Positions 32,381-44,062 of a stretch of DNA of 64,000 bases are shown one piece after another. The stretch's first letter is position 1. Every line of letters starts with the position of its first letter. The stretch comes from Simmondsia chinensis (taxonomy: Eukaryota; Streptophyta; Magnoliopsida; Caryophyllales; Simmondsiaceae). A program made the translations under genes and the position numbers. Where the stretch lies: assembly GCA_018398585.1 (NCBI GenBank), contig JAGTTD010000011.1, positions 20,761,346 through 20,825,345 on the forward strand, read 5' to 3'. Under the pieces are notes generated by a model. The model was given only the letters and a program-made list of their open reading frames with translations. It was not told the DNA's origin and ran no database searches.

Positions 32381-32442
32381 TATTAATATAAAATAGTAAA
32401 TACAAAGATAAATAGGCATCTTTAACTAAAATAGTTTCGAAT

Positions 32443-32754
32443 AGGATGTGGTTCCAGCCGCCTTCGTCGTTTGGTTTTATCGGTGTCAGTTTATACTTTA
32501 TGGTATGAGAGAAATAGGTGAATGTTTAGCGATAAATCTTGTGATACTTCTGAGATTATTCGTTGCATTATTTCTAGAGTTTGGAATATGTTTGTCTATC
32601 TTTGTAAAGATCGTGCTTGAGTTGGTGTTTTGAGCATGGGGTTGTTTTTTGTTTGTCTTATTTTGTGAGTCTTTCTTTGTATTTAGTTTATTGGTTTAAT
32701 GAATTTGTTCTTACTTGCCGTTTGGCAGCAAAAAAAAAAAAAAAAAAAAAAAAA
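32443..32754 (+). mobile_element. 5'-truncated LINE (L1 clade) 3' end
   Basis: The stretch ends in a 25-base A run (32730-32754). Upstream, with a stop and a frameshift, it encodes WYERNR*MFSDKS, then EIIRCIISRVWNMFVYLC, resembling the C-terminal region of plant LINE reverse transcriptases (IWxERNxRxF). The words gtttcgaa before the start and after the A run may be a decayed target duplication. Confidence 0.65.
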
Positions 32755-32999
32755 TTTGTTTCGAAGATATTTTTTAAAAATAAGTTTTTAAACTAAAAAC
32801 ACAAACTTAATATGCATATATATAACAATTATTAAGTAGAAGTTCAATCACATTATGTAAATGTGAGCTTTTAGACGTGAAAAGCTACCTTTCAAAACTC
32901 GATTTTTTGCCCTTAAAATTATACTCAAATTCTAAAAGCTAGTGGAAAACTATAAAAATGATTATTACACACAATGTTTAGCTTTTTCATTGGTCAAGC
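32755..32999. other. AT-rich spacer
   Basis: No gene. I tried to read integrase of element M here on the minus strand and could not. Confidence 0.55.
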
Positions 33000-33422
33000 T
33001 GATACGTGCAAAGAGATGAAAATTGATGATGGAAGGCTCAACAACCTTCCTTTAAATTCTTATTGCTAAGACAATTAAGAAACAAAGGAAAATATTTATA
33101 TTCTTGATTTTCATAACCTGACAATTAGAAAAGAAACACATAAATGAATAAAATCTATGAAAATTGAATCCCAAAACCCTAAACATCCTATTCTTTAAAT
33201 ATTGGAGCTTTCTCATCTAAAATAAAAGGCTAAAAATTAAAATAGATAAATAAAAAGATAAACAATAAAATCAACTAATCTACATTAAGCTTTCCTAGTT
33301 GACGTTAATTTCTAATTCCTGTTCACACTTGACCACATGTCTCTCCATCCCGCCAAGCTAGCCAACTCACCAAAACTCGATCCGCCAAGTTACTTGTCTA
33401 GTGTTAAGGTGCGGCTGCATTA
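33000..33422 (-). repeat. 3' LTR of G3
   Basis: 423 bp aligned with 34822-35188 and with the LTRs of M and G4. The plus-strand end reads ggctgcatta. Confidence 0.78.
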
Positions 33423-34006
33423 CAAACGACCAATGCTAACCAAAAGAAATTACTTACCCGAATTGGGTGCACTTTCGTCTTCAACCCCAACTTTTGGACA
33501 GCTTCGTCGGAAATAACATTCTCGCAGCTTCCCGAATTAATCATCAGACCGCACACCCTCCCGGCAATGGTACAGGTCGTCTGAAAGATGTTATTCCGTA
33601 TCCAACAGTCTTCCTCTGCTTCCTTAAGTGTGAAGCTGACTCGTCTAATCATGAATAAGTGGGCCTCCTCACCTGTAGTGTAGTCTTCTTCTACTAGTGC
33701 CAATTCGTTCGGGACCTCCTCTTCAATGACTACGCCATCTTTATCATGGGACCCTTCAATGTACTGCCCCTTGCCAAGCCTTTCACCCTTCCAACGCTCG
33801 GTGGCATGATATCCCTTTTCTGCACACTTAAAACAACATGTCCTTGAGTTCCCTGCAAAGTCCTGATTACCCAGTTTGCCAAAGTTGGTGATTATCGGTC
33901 TTTGCCTGAATGCTTGGATTGGAAGGTACTTAAACTTGGTCAGGCCGACTATTTTGGATGCTCCAAGTTCTAAAATTTTGGCGCCGCCTCTTCTACTTCT
34001 CGACAT
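33404..34006 (-). pseudogene. G3 zinc knuckle and aspartic protease
   Basis: A 200-codon frame: CFKCAEKGYHATERW, a CX2CX4HX4C zinc knuckle with the last cysteine changed to tryptophan; an acidic linker; HLFMIRRVSFTLKEAEEDCW; NNIFQTTCTIAGRVCGL; and the protease site MINSGSCENVIS, where the family has IDSGSCENVIS. The catalytic aspartate is thus asparagine, which should inactivate it. QKLGLKTKVHPIR follows as in G1 and G4. Confidence 0.8.
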
Positions 34007-34055
34007 TCAAAGATCTATGATATGCTTCCGAGATCGAAAAGATGTCGAACATGTT

Positions 34056-34790
34056 CTACACCTCCTGTATAGACTCCATCAACCCGCCAATATATCTATC
34101 CACCAACCACTCTTCCAATTCTGCCAAGTCATTCCTAGCAACTAAGGAATCGAACTCCGCTATGTATGCCTCCATTGACCGAGAGCCCTGACGTAGACTT
34201 TGAAGGCATTGGTGCGTCACCTTGCTGTCATTGTGAGGAAGGAAGGTGCTCTTCATGTGCTTCTTCACCTTTTCCCGCTTCTCAATCTTTGATTTTCCCT
34301 GTCGAAGCCGAGAATGCTTCAATTGCTGCCATTAGACAATGGCCCTACCTCGTAACAGAGTAGCAACCAACGACGCTTGTTTATGCTTCGGGACCTCCTG
34401 AACTCTAGCACCTCCTCCACTGCCCGCAATCCAATCTGAGAACTCCTCTGGTTGACCTCAACCAACAAATTCCGAGATTTCAAATCAAAGCTCGGACTCC
34501 CATCTCTGATCATCAACATAATTAGATGCTCGGGTAGTAGGCCCATAACTTCCTCACCGCCCCTGCCGGTTGTGGAAGCTCTTGTCCATATCTTCCTCAC
34601 CGCCCCCTACTGATGGGTTTTAAGGCTGAGCCATCCGTGCTTGGTTGGGAGTCACCCCCAATTAAACCAAATACAGCTCGATTGGCCGAAATTTCTCCTT
34701 CAAATAATCAATTCTCCTCTTGAATTGTTGCTGAGAATCTCACCCATTGACATCTCTAATAGCGGCACAACTCAGACGCCCATGGGCCAT
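34056..34790 (-). pseudogene. G3 gag
   Basis: The likely start is the ATG at 34790 (MAHGRLSCAAIRDVN), 18 bp from the primer site. The frame is broken, but the capsid region is clear in 34056-34322: KREKVKKHMKSTFLPHND, HQCLQSLRQGSRSMEAYIAE, FDSLVARNDLAELEEWLV and DRYIGGL. These are hallmarks of the gypsy gag family that precedes the zinc knuckle. Confidence 0.78.
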
Positions 34791-34821
34791 CTCATAAAAT
34801 GTTTTGAGCTCTGATACCAAC

Positions 34822-35188
34822 TGATGTAATGCGAATACAAAAATTATGCAAACATAAGGTTCAACGGCCTTCCTTTAATTTCTTATTGCTAAAACAATGA
34901 AGAAAACAAGGGAAAATAGCTACTCGAATTTTCACAACCGAGAATAGGAAAAAAGCTCTAAAAAAATAAATTGAATCTAGAAAATTGAATGCTGTAAACC
35001 CTTGATTTTCTCTTGCTTAAATAAAGGAGCTTACTCAACAACAATAATTATCTATTAATCTAATAACTAAATAATCTAGTACATGTCAATTTCCCCAAGC
35101 CTTTCTTCAGTTGCATCTTCTATCAACTCCTTAAATCTGGGGGATTCGCCAAGCCTGCCAAGCTGCCATCTAGCTATGGGCTGCATCA
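34822..35188 (-). repeat. 5' LTR of G3
   Basis: 367 bp. On the minus strand it starts TGATGCAGCCC and ends CGCATTACATCA at the primer site. Confidence 0.78.
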
Positions 35189-36308
35189 CTTATCTTGACT
35201 ATTGATGTATTTCAACGTAACATTATCCAAGTACAAAACAAACTCCTTGTTGGCAAGATACTACTTCTAATGCCTCAAAGCTCTCAATACTACATAGAAG
35301 TCGACATTATAAGTTGAATAGTTCAACTTACTTCCGTCAAGCTTTTCATTGAATTAAGTAATAGGACGTCCCTCTTGGCTAAGTACTTCGTCAATGCCAA
35401 CCTTGGAGGATTCAGTGTGCAACTCGAATGTCTTCTGGAAATCCGGTAAGGCTAATACTGGAGCCATAGTCAACCTCCGCTGCACCTCTTTGAAGGTGTC
35501 ATATGCCTCCAGAGTCCAACTGAAGCTACTCCCCTTCATGCAATTCGTGATCGATACCGCAATGGAACTGCAATGCAGCGCAAACTGCCTGTGAAAAGAA
35601 GCCAAGGCATGAAAGCTACGTACCTCAGATATCGATCTTTGTTGTGGCCAATTCCGGATTGCCTCTTTCCTCCCTTTGTCAGCCGCAATCCCATCCTTGG
35701 ACAAGACAAACCCAAGGAAAGTCACTTGGTCCTTCATGAACTTGCACTTTTTCAAGGTGGCAAACAAGTGCTGTCCTTTAAGGGTAGTTAACACCTCTCA
35801 AAGGTGTTCCAAGTGATCCACTTGGTTTCGGCTATAGATCAAGATATCATAAATGTAGAAGACAATGAACCTTCCAATCAAGGGTCTTAGTACCTGATAC
35901 ATTGACGTCATGGACATACTAGGCGCGTTAGATGACCCGAACATCATCACAAGCCACTTGTACAACCCTTCTTTGGTTTTGAAGACGGTCTTCCACTCAT
36001 CACCTGGCGAGATATGAATCTGACGGTATCCGCTCTTTCGGTCCAACTTGCTAAACTCTTCTAGTTTTGTAAGTCATTCAATCTAGAAATAAAAAATTGG
36101 TAACATACCGTCATTTTATTGATGGCTCTACTGTTAATGCACATTCGCCAAGTACTATCTTTCTTTGGCATCAAAAGAGCTGGAGCTACACAAGGACTCA
36201 AATGCTCTCGAATAAAGCCCCTGGTGAGTAACTGCTCAACTTGGCACCTAAGCTCCTCATGCTTCGCAGGGCCCATTCAGTAACGCGACCTATTAGGTAA
36301 GGTAGCTC
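35189..36308 (-). pseudogene. Element M: reverse transcriptase and start of RNase H
   Basis: Minus-strand gypsy pol: [72 protein letters not shown] and the catalytic strand [10 protein letters not shown], in which YLDD is not kept. Then FLGFVLSKDGIAADKGR, TFKEVQRRLTMAPVL, FELHTESS and KLNYSTYNVDFY. It stops at INSQDK where the G3 LTR begins. The 5' side is cut at 36308 by element T and continues at 51182, where MSGA directly precedes TLPNRS. Confidence 0.88.
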
Positions 36309-36930
36309 TATTTATAATACTGGTCCGTCACTTGCTCGCCCTGCGACATGGGTGACCCAACACAGTCGTGGGGTGACCCAGCATGAACAACTATGTTTAT
36401 AACATTGGGCTGGTACTCGCTCGACACTTGCTCGCCCTATACTTACTGGCGTGGTAAGGGCCAGCCTGAAACGGGCTAGCAGGAAATGCGCATCCCAGAA
36501 ATGGGTGACCAAGAAATAGGCGATCAAAAATGGGCAACCCAGAATGGGCAAGCTAGCTGACCGAAGTTCTGTAAAAAAGGGAAAAAGGCCCTTCATATCT
36601 AGAGACGTCTTCTCCTCCTCTCTCCCGCCTCTTCCTCCCCTTCTTTTGCAATTTCTTCTCTGGAGCAATAATCATTCAAGCTTTTTACTCCCTTTATGCT
36701 GAGTATTTTATATCTGTCATGCCTATTTATTACTTGCCTTTATTACTATCTCTTGAGATCAGTATTGACTTGAGCATCGGAGGGGTCCCCCGTGGGTTAC
36801 TCCATGAGCCCCTCTAACTATTTGTTTGAATCCTGCCGAAAATACTGAGCCGGGCATGTAGCTAGAGCTTGAGTTCAGCTCATCCTTGCAAACCCCATCT
36901 CATACCTGACTTGGTGTTCTTGTAAGACTC
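36309..36930 (+). repeat. 5' LTR of T (right border approximate)
   Basis: It matches 50569-51130 closely: gggtgacccagcat, actatgtttataacattgg, ctcgccctatacttactggc, tcttctcctcctctc and aggggtc near ccgtgggtta. The last 50 bp diverge, so the inner border is uncertain. Confidence 0.8.
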
Positions 36931-37086
36931 AAGTGTTTCAAGTATCAAGTAAGTTAATTTTAAGCACTTTCTTTGGATTCCTTGGCATTCTTTATGATAG
37001 GAAAATGCCTACCCAAGCAAAATTGGTAAAGGAGACTTGATTGAATAAGGCCAAGTATTGCTACATCCTTTATGCCCCTTTTTTTT

Positions 37087-37925
37087 ATACTTTCTTTGAT
37101 CGAAAATCTGAAAAATCATCATAGGTACTTGGAACTCTTCTAGGGCTTTGTTTTGATATATAACTCGATTCATAAATCTCTATAGATTGAAAGTTATGCT
37201 CGTTTTAAATTTCAGGGTGTGCTAACTAGCCAAAAGACAAGACACATGCCCACTTCATTTTTTAGATGTTTTCTTTGATGAAAAGCTTGAAAAGTCATGA
37301 CAGGAACCTAGAATTTTTTAAAAGCTCTGTTTTGATATATAACTTGATCTGTAACTCTTCACAGATTGAAAGTTATGCCTATTTTAAGTTGTAAGGTAAG
37401 TTATATACCTTACTTGGATTTGGCACGCCCTGATCACTCTGCATATACTTTCTTTAGCCAAAAGTTCAAAAAATTTTCATGGGTTCCTAGAACTTGTCAA
37501 GAGCTTCGTTTTAATATATAATTCGATCCATAACTCTTCGTAGGATGAAAGTTACGCCTGTTTAAAGTTGCATGGTTAGTTATATAGCTTGTACACGCTT
37601 GGCACACCCACTTCACCTATTATATGTTTTCTTTGATCCAAAGTTCAATAAATTATTCTTGTTATACAGAAATCATCAAGGGCTTCATTTTAATAGGTGA
37701 TAAGGATTAAGATTTATGTTTGTTTAAGTCTCAGGGTCAAATTATATAAGCTAACAATCACTACCGTGTTGCATAAACTCCCACCGCGTATTTGATATCT
37801 GTTCTTTAAAATATGAGAAATTGCATTAGTTTTTAGAGCTCTTCGAGGGCTTCATCTTGATATGTGGCTCGCACTATAACTGTGCACGGATTAAAAGTTA
37901 TGTCTGTTCAAAATTACATGATACT
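37087..37925 (+). repeat. 179-bp tandem repeats, five copies
   Basis: Units begin at about 37087, 37266, 37445, 37624 and 37797 with the words ttctttgat, then ctagggcttcgttttgatat, aactcgatccataact and gattgaaagttatg. Divergence grows toward the right. They lie between the 5' LTR and the C2 insertion. Confidence 0.85.
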
Positions 37926-38091
37926 TTAAAAAAGAAAGGTAAACAAAAAAGATATATGATAACGCTTTGACCGTTATCTTCTCCAACATCTTCACCAACA
38001 GCACCCATGGGCTCACACCACCATAACCAACTGCAACTTCACCTTTGTTACCACTTACCACCGCCATTAGCCACATGAAACATCTAGTTCG

Positions 38092-38310
38092 CCCAAATTT
38101 GGCTCACCTAAAACTTGGCTCGCTCGACCTTGGCTCTCCTAAAACTTGGCTCGTCCGACCTTGGCTTGCCCAAAATCTTGCTCGTCCAAAACTTGGCTTA
38201 CCTGACCTTAACTCGCCCAAATCTGGCTCGCTCGACCTTGGCTTGCCCAAATCTGGCTCACCTAGTCTTAGCTTGCCCCAAACTTTGGCTTGCCCCGAAC
38301 CGTTGTTCGC
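38092..38310 (+). repeat. Minisatellite of 18-19 bp units
   Basis: Alternating cccaaaacttggctcg and ctcgaccttggcttg phrases, about 11 copies. Frames through it encode repeats such as LGLPKSGSLDL, which are by-products. Confidence 0.85.
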
Positions 38311-38802
38311 CTTAACAGGTGGCTCAGGCCATGATCGCCTGTCTTGACCAGTGGCTCGCAGTGACCAGTTGTGGCTCGCCGTGACCCGCTTCTCGTTGTG
38401 CTCTAGGGACCACCATCTACTAACCTCGCACTACTTTCAACATCTACGATTCTTCGCTCACCACACAAACACCACCGACGTCACCCCAGCCACTGCTAGT
38501 CATGACCACCACCAAGTAAGCCCCACCAAGGCGCTTCATATTTCCACCACCATGTGACATTTGACCCATCATTGTAGTCACTGTTCATGACCACCAATGA
38601 ATCCAGACCACCACCATGATGCTACACTAGCCACCACCTTCCATGATCAGGTCCTGTCTCTTCTTCAAACCCCTAATTTGGGTCAATTTTTATTACAATT
38701 TTAGTTTAATTCAACCCTAGTTTGGGTCAATTTGCATTACAATCTGAGTTTAATTCAATCCTAAAAGGGGTTAATTTTTGTCCCAATAACTGAATCAAGT
38801 TT
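38311..38802 (+). other. T internal region left of C2
   Basis: Includes a block rich in caccaccatg-like words and a 55-bp repeat (ggttaatttttattacaa, tagtttaattcaaccct) at about 38690-38790. That repeat resumes at 44895-44980 beyond C2. No gene recognised. Confidence 0.6.
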
Positions 38803-39618
38803 TGTAACTTCAGAAAATACTTGCAAAAACCTTGCAACCGGGTATCCAAACGATCTTAGGTGTTGAGGCGTGTAATCACTATCCTTAAGGCTTATTTCGG
38901 TATACGAAATATCCTCGGGGATACAACAACTACCAAAATATGGAGTGAAGAAGTGTATGGGGAGAGATTGTTAAAGATGTCTAGAGATTGGCCTGATTTT
39001 TGAGAACACACCCTTTGAATTTCTCACAAGGAACACAAGAACCAAGAAGATGTTCTTCAACTTTCTTTCTTGTGATTTTACTCCACAAATTCATATCTAT
39101 TTTTCACTTCAATGAGCGTGGAGAATATCTGTATATAATGTCTAAAAAAAATGTCCCAAAACGAAGAGCCTAAACATATAAAAGAACTGGGAAGAAACTG
39201 CGCAGAAAACTATCAAAACCGACCTGTGTGTCGAAGTTGAGTGTCGACACACAGCTTTCTGTAAGCCTGTGTGTCGATGCTGTGTGTCGACACACAGGTC
39301 GACACACGGGCTTACTGTAAGCCTTTGTGTCGACACTAAATTTCTATGTGTCGACACACAGGTTTCCTCCGTGCGCTACTGAAATGGGCTGTGTGTCGAC
39401 ACACGGGCCATGTGTGTCGACACACGGCTATCTCCCCTGCGTTCTGTAGGATTTTGTGTCGACACATATGGCCCATGTGTCGACACACACTCCCAATAAT
39501 GCTCCAATCACTCATACAAGTATCGGGACAATCTCAAATACATCTTACATACATATAAACAACATTTAACACACATATATACATATTATACAACAAATAT
39601 TTTGAAAATGCATCAACA
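38803..39618 (-). repeat. 3' LTR of C2
   Basis: On the minus strand it starts TGTTGATGC. It contains the palindrome array 39230-39492. Confidence 0.9.
39230..39492. repeat. Array of GTCGAC-centred palindromes in the C2 LTR
   Basis: Nine gtcgac sites in about 250 bp. Most sit in the longer palindrome tgtgtcgacaca, often followed by cagg or cggg. The array is conserved at 44485-44766 in the other LTR with small unit differences. Confidence 0.95.
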
Positions 39619-40184
39619 ATCCCCCACCATTTTCAAAATACAACCAATCTCAAAGTGACATCTCGTTTAAAGGAGGCCTTATTGTGCATCAATAAGGGTG
39701 TCTCACGATTGAACCCCCAGCTAGTGAAAAGACCATACAGTTAATTGGATCGAAAATGGTAGTCCAAGCTTTGAACCATACAATCCATTTGACTAGCCGA
39801 CTATCTAATCACGCACAAGGCGTACTCCCCGTACACACCCTACACCTCCCAGATCGACACATTTATGGCCTTGTGTCCTGTACCCTTCATGAGTGTTTCC
39901 GGGCCAAACCCTTGTCAAAAAACACTCCTTTGAAGTGGCCAAACTTCAACACTCACTAAGGTGGACCTCATTGATCATGCCTCTGCAATGCGACATTCAA
40001 TAAGTTCTAAAACCAGGTCCATTAAGAGCATTTGTCATCCTTTTATAATCACTAACGCAGGTATCAAGCATTTCACACTCGGGATGGAAACAAACTCATT
40101 TAGTGCTTGCAGTCGCACAGATGACAAGTCTCTCTCATTGAACCCGAGACCTAGCGTCATACTAGGCGTCGAGTTGAGCGCCTA

Positions 40185-42002
40185 TCATGGGCGACTAATT
40201 ATGACAGGTTTCAACCCCATCCCTTCATTTGTTTTCAAAACCAAATCTCTAGCCAGGCCTTTAGTAAACGGATCCGCTAGATTCTGACAGGTTCTCACGA
40301 AGTCCACAGTAATAACACCTTCCCGAATAAGGTGTCTCACCATACTATGTCTCACACCAATGTGTCTGGACTTCCCATTATACACTTCACTGTATGCTTT
40401 AGAAAGCGTAGCCTGACTATCACAATGGATAGAAATAGGAGAAATCGGCATCGGCTTCGGCCACAAAGGTATCTCATACAAGAGATCCTTTAACCACTCG
40501 GCTTCTTTAGCCGCAGAAGCAAGAGCCATAAACTCCGACGCCATTGTAGAGTCAGATATGCAAGTTTGTTTCTTGGAACCCCAAGAAACCACACCCCCAC
40601 CAAACAGGAATACCCATCCACTCGTGGATGCATGATCCTCCACATCGGAGATCCAACGTGCATCAGTATATCCTTCCAAAATAGGAGGATACACAACATA
40701 ATTGAGACCATAATCCATAGTCTTCTTTAGGTACTTCAGTACCCGGTGCACTGCATTCCAGTGCAACTTACTCGGTTTGCTGGTATACCTACTCAGCTTT
40801 CCAACAGCAAAGGCAATATCAGGCCTAGTGCTTGTCATGGCATACATGAGAAAGCCAATAGCTCGAGCGTACTCCAATTGTGCCACTGGAGCACCCCCAT
40901 TCAGTACTAATTTCACACAAGGATCCATTGGCGTGGATATCGGTGCACAGTCAAAGAAATGGAACCTTTTCAACACCTTTTCGATATAGTGTGACTGTGT
41001 CAAGGATATGGAATTACCATTCCTTACAATTCTGATACCGAGGATCACCTCCGCCTCACCCATGTCTTTCATAGCAAAGTTTTCAGAGAGAAACCGTTTG
41101 GTCCTCTCTATATGTTCCATATCAGTACCGAAAATCAGCATGTCATCGACATACAAACATATAATGACACCTTTTCCATTATCAAACTTGCTATAGATAC
41201 ATTTATCCGATTCATTTGTAACAAAACCGTTGTTTAGAACAACTTGATCAAATTTTTGGTGCCACTGCTTTGGGGCTTGCTTTAGCCCATATAGAGAACG
41301 TATGAGTTTACATACTTTTCTCTCTTGGCCCGGAACAACAAACCCTTCTGGTTATTCCATGTATACTTCCTCCTCTAGTTCACCATTTTGGTGTATCACT
41401 AGTTTAAAAATGGAGGCAAGGGCTATCAATACCCTTATTGTCGATATCCTAGCCACGGGGGCATATGTGTCAAAGTAGTCCAACCCGTGCTTTTGGGTGA
41501 ACCCTTTTGCCACCAATCGGGCCTTGCACTTGTCAATCATTCCATCAACTTTCATCTTCTTTTTGAAGATCCATTTGCACCCGATTGGCTTACTTCCTCG
41601 TGGAAGGTCTACAAGGATCCATGTATTATTACCTAAAATGGAATCCATTTCATCGTTTACAGCCTCTTTCCAAAACGAGGCATCATGAGACCTCATTGCC
41701 TCATCAAACGTCATAGGATCAGCTTCCATGACGCAACAATATGGAACCACTTGGTCCACATCGTTCCTCGAACCTTCTATCAAATACGTGTAGAAGTCCG
41801 AACCGAAGGATTTCTCCTGCCTTGCTCTCTTACTCCTTCGGAGTTCTAGAGCACTATCAGGGACATTCTCCCTCTCATGACGAACAACGTCATTAGACAC
41901 TTGCATGTCAATCTCAACCGGTTCATAATCCCTCTGTCTAGGGATAGAAGTAAACCGATTCTCATCAAATATTGCATCTCTCAATTCTATTATTGTATTC
42001 AC
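40185..42002 (-). pseudogene. C2 reverse transcriptase and RNase H
   Basis: The N-terminal part (41352-42002) shows SFWKEAVNDEMDSILGNNTW, KWIFKKKMKVDG and [20 protein letters not shown]. At KLVIHQ it jumps to NGELEEEVYME, an in-frame-like deletion of the MDVKTAFL segment holding the first catalytic aspartate. A further frame gives LYGLKQAPKQWHQKF. The frame 40185-41156 has CLYVDDMLIFG with YVDD intact, AEVILGIRI, RPDIAFAVG, then RNase H: GYTDARWISD, SWGSKKQTCISDST, IHCDSQATLS, KSRHIGVRHSMVR and NLADPFTKGL, to the stop. Confidence 0.92.
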
Positions 42003-44032
42003 GTTGATATAGTCATTAGGTTAAACAATAGAGAACCGATATGCCTTACTATGAGACGCATAACCCACAAAGATTCAATCAATGCCTCTTTCACCTAATT
42101 TTTTCCGTTTAGGTTCAGGGACTCTAACAATTGCCCTACACCCCCACACTTTTAGGTAATCTAAATTAGGGGCTCGTTTGTTCCATAACTCATATGGAGT
42201 TATTTTATTTCTCTCTTTTGGAACTCTATTTAATATGTGACAGGCCGTTAACATAGCCTCACCCCAAAATCCATCACTGAGACCGGAATAAGATAACATG
42301 GAATTAACCATCTCAGTTAGAGTCCGGTTTTTCCTCTTAGCCACGCCATTTTGTTGTGGCGTATGTATTCGCCACCACGATCCGACCTTAAACGCTTGAG
42401 GAAGTTTTCACAGTGTAATTCAGATTCTGCTTTATATACTTTAAACCTATCAAGCGAGTCGTCTTTGTTACTTATCAAATAAACATAACAAAATCTTAAA
42501 TAATCATTGATAAATGTAACAAAGTAATTCTTTCCACCCAAACTCGGTGTTCGCTTGAAGTCACATAAGTCACTATAGACTAGATCAAGTAGATTAGTCT
42601 CTCTTTGCACATAAGGAAATGGAGATTTCGTTATTTTTGTTAGCATACAAGTCTTGCACTTGTCAACAACTTTATCTATGTGAGGAATCAACGAAGAATT
42701 ATTCATTTCATGTAATCTACGAAAATTCACATAACCTAGTCTATAATGACATAAAAACGACGAATCAAGCATATAAACAGAATCAACGATCTTATTATTA
42801 ACATTTAGTTTAAACATACCATTACATAGGTATCCTTTCCCAACAAATACACCACCCTTTGACAAAATAAACTTGTCGGCCTCGAAGACCAACTTGAACC
42901 CAAACCTATTCAACAGGCCACCTGATACAAGATTCTTCTTAACATCGGGAGCGAAGCATATATCGGTTAAAGTAAGAGTTTTTCCGGACGTGAAAAATAA
43001 GTCAATTTTTCCCTTCCCTTTAACCGGTACCAACGCCCCATTTCCCATGAACAACTCAGTTCCGTTGTCCATGAGCTCAAAAGTGGAGAAGAAACCCCTA
43101 TCCTTACATACATGCTTCGTGGCCCCCGAGCCAATCCACCAAGAATTATCACTCTCGATTAGATTGACTTCCGAAATCATCACCACGAACCTCTCGTTCG
43201 AATTTTTAGTGCGATGATCAAGCCCCTTGCCTTTGTTCTTTTTATGGCGATAACAGTCTTTTCGCATATGACCGGGCTTCTGACACTCCCAACAAACAAC
43301 TTTCGACCTCTTGTGCTTATTGTTCTTTTGGAAGTGTCCGGTTCTCTTTGGTCCCTTACTAGATTGGCCTTCCTCTGCGACGTTGATTTTACCAACATCA
43401 CTCGGGCGGTCTTTGTTATCATCTTGCACCCTGTAAACTTTCTCAATACGTAAATGGTTAGCGAGTTCCTCAATTGATATATCCTCCTTCTTATGTTTCA
43501 AATTTTTCTTTACATCTTTCCAAGAGGAAGGAAGTTTATCAATTAAGGAAGAAATAACGATTGTGTCGTCCATATTGATGTTATGTTGTTTAAAATTATT
43601 TAATATACGTTCTATTTCATGGAATTGCTCCATGACAGGACGACCATCAATCATTTTATAATTATTAAATTGACTAACAAGGAATTTTTTGCTTGTTGCA
43701 TCCTCGGCCATGTAACGAGCCTCAACTGCGTCCCATAGTTCCTTCGCAGTTGACATGTTAGAGTAAATGTCAAACAAGGCATCGGTCATCCCATTCAAGA
43801 TGTGCCCTCTACAAATGTAATCATCATTTTCCCACTTCAGTCTTGCCCTTTGCTCGGCCAGCGTTTCTTCCTCCTCAGAAACGGGGGATGGAGACGGTGT
43901 ATTTAGGACATACACCACATTCAGCGTTGTTATGAGAAAATGCATCTTCTTCTGCCACCGTCGAAAATTTCCCCCATCAAACCGGTCCAATTTCACAAAA
44001 TTGGATGTCATCTCCCTTAGTGATGAAGCCAT
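42003..44032 (-). pseudogene. C2 gag, protease and integrase
   Basis: From the ATG at 44032 one open frame of 571 codons runs MASSLREMTSNFVKLDRF, GNFRRWQKKMHF, LWDAVEARYMAEDATSKKF, LIDKLPSSWKDVKKNLKHK and the intact zinc knuckle CWECQKPGHMRKDC. The protease site reads WWIGSGATKHVC, against IDSGATKH in relatives, so the aspartate is lost. The integrase starts with HHCC remnants (CKTCMLTK), DLCDFKRTPSLGG and RSDRGGEYI, then a deletion leads to QQNGVAKRKNRTLTEM, where the catalytic glutamate of GVAERKNR is lysine. KITPYELWNKRAPNLDYLKV completes the domain in the next frame. Confidence 0.92.
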
Positions 44033-44062
44033 AACCCAAACCAGAAAGTTAAGCCTTAAGAT

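Larger units (their letters stand above)
33000..35188 (-). mobile_element. G3: gag/protease-only gypsy derivative
   Basis: LTRs are 33000-33422 and 34822-35188, with a tRNA-Met-type primer site (34808-34820) beside the right LTR. The internal 1.4 kb encodes gag with a zinc knuckle and a protease, but no RT or integrase. Right of it lies the RNase H coding sequence of element M, interrupted in the middle of the domain. No matching 5-bp flanks were found, so the insertion site was probably rearranged. Confidence 0.8.

Noticed and set aside
32755..32999. Continuation of element M integrase left of G3
   Set aside because: A short SLTNEKAKH-like word can be read on the minus strand, but nothing after it resembles RNase H or integrase.
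33000..35188. Exact target duplication for G3
   Set aside because: Flanks caagc and cttat do not match; the site is probably rearranged.
38045..38347. Repeat protein encoded by the minisatellite
   Set aside because: Two frames are open equally because the unit length avoids stops; there is no other coding evidence.
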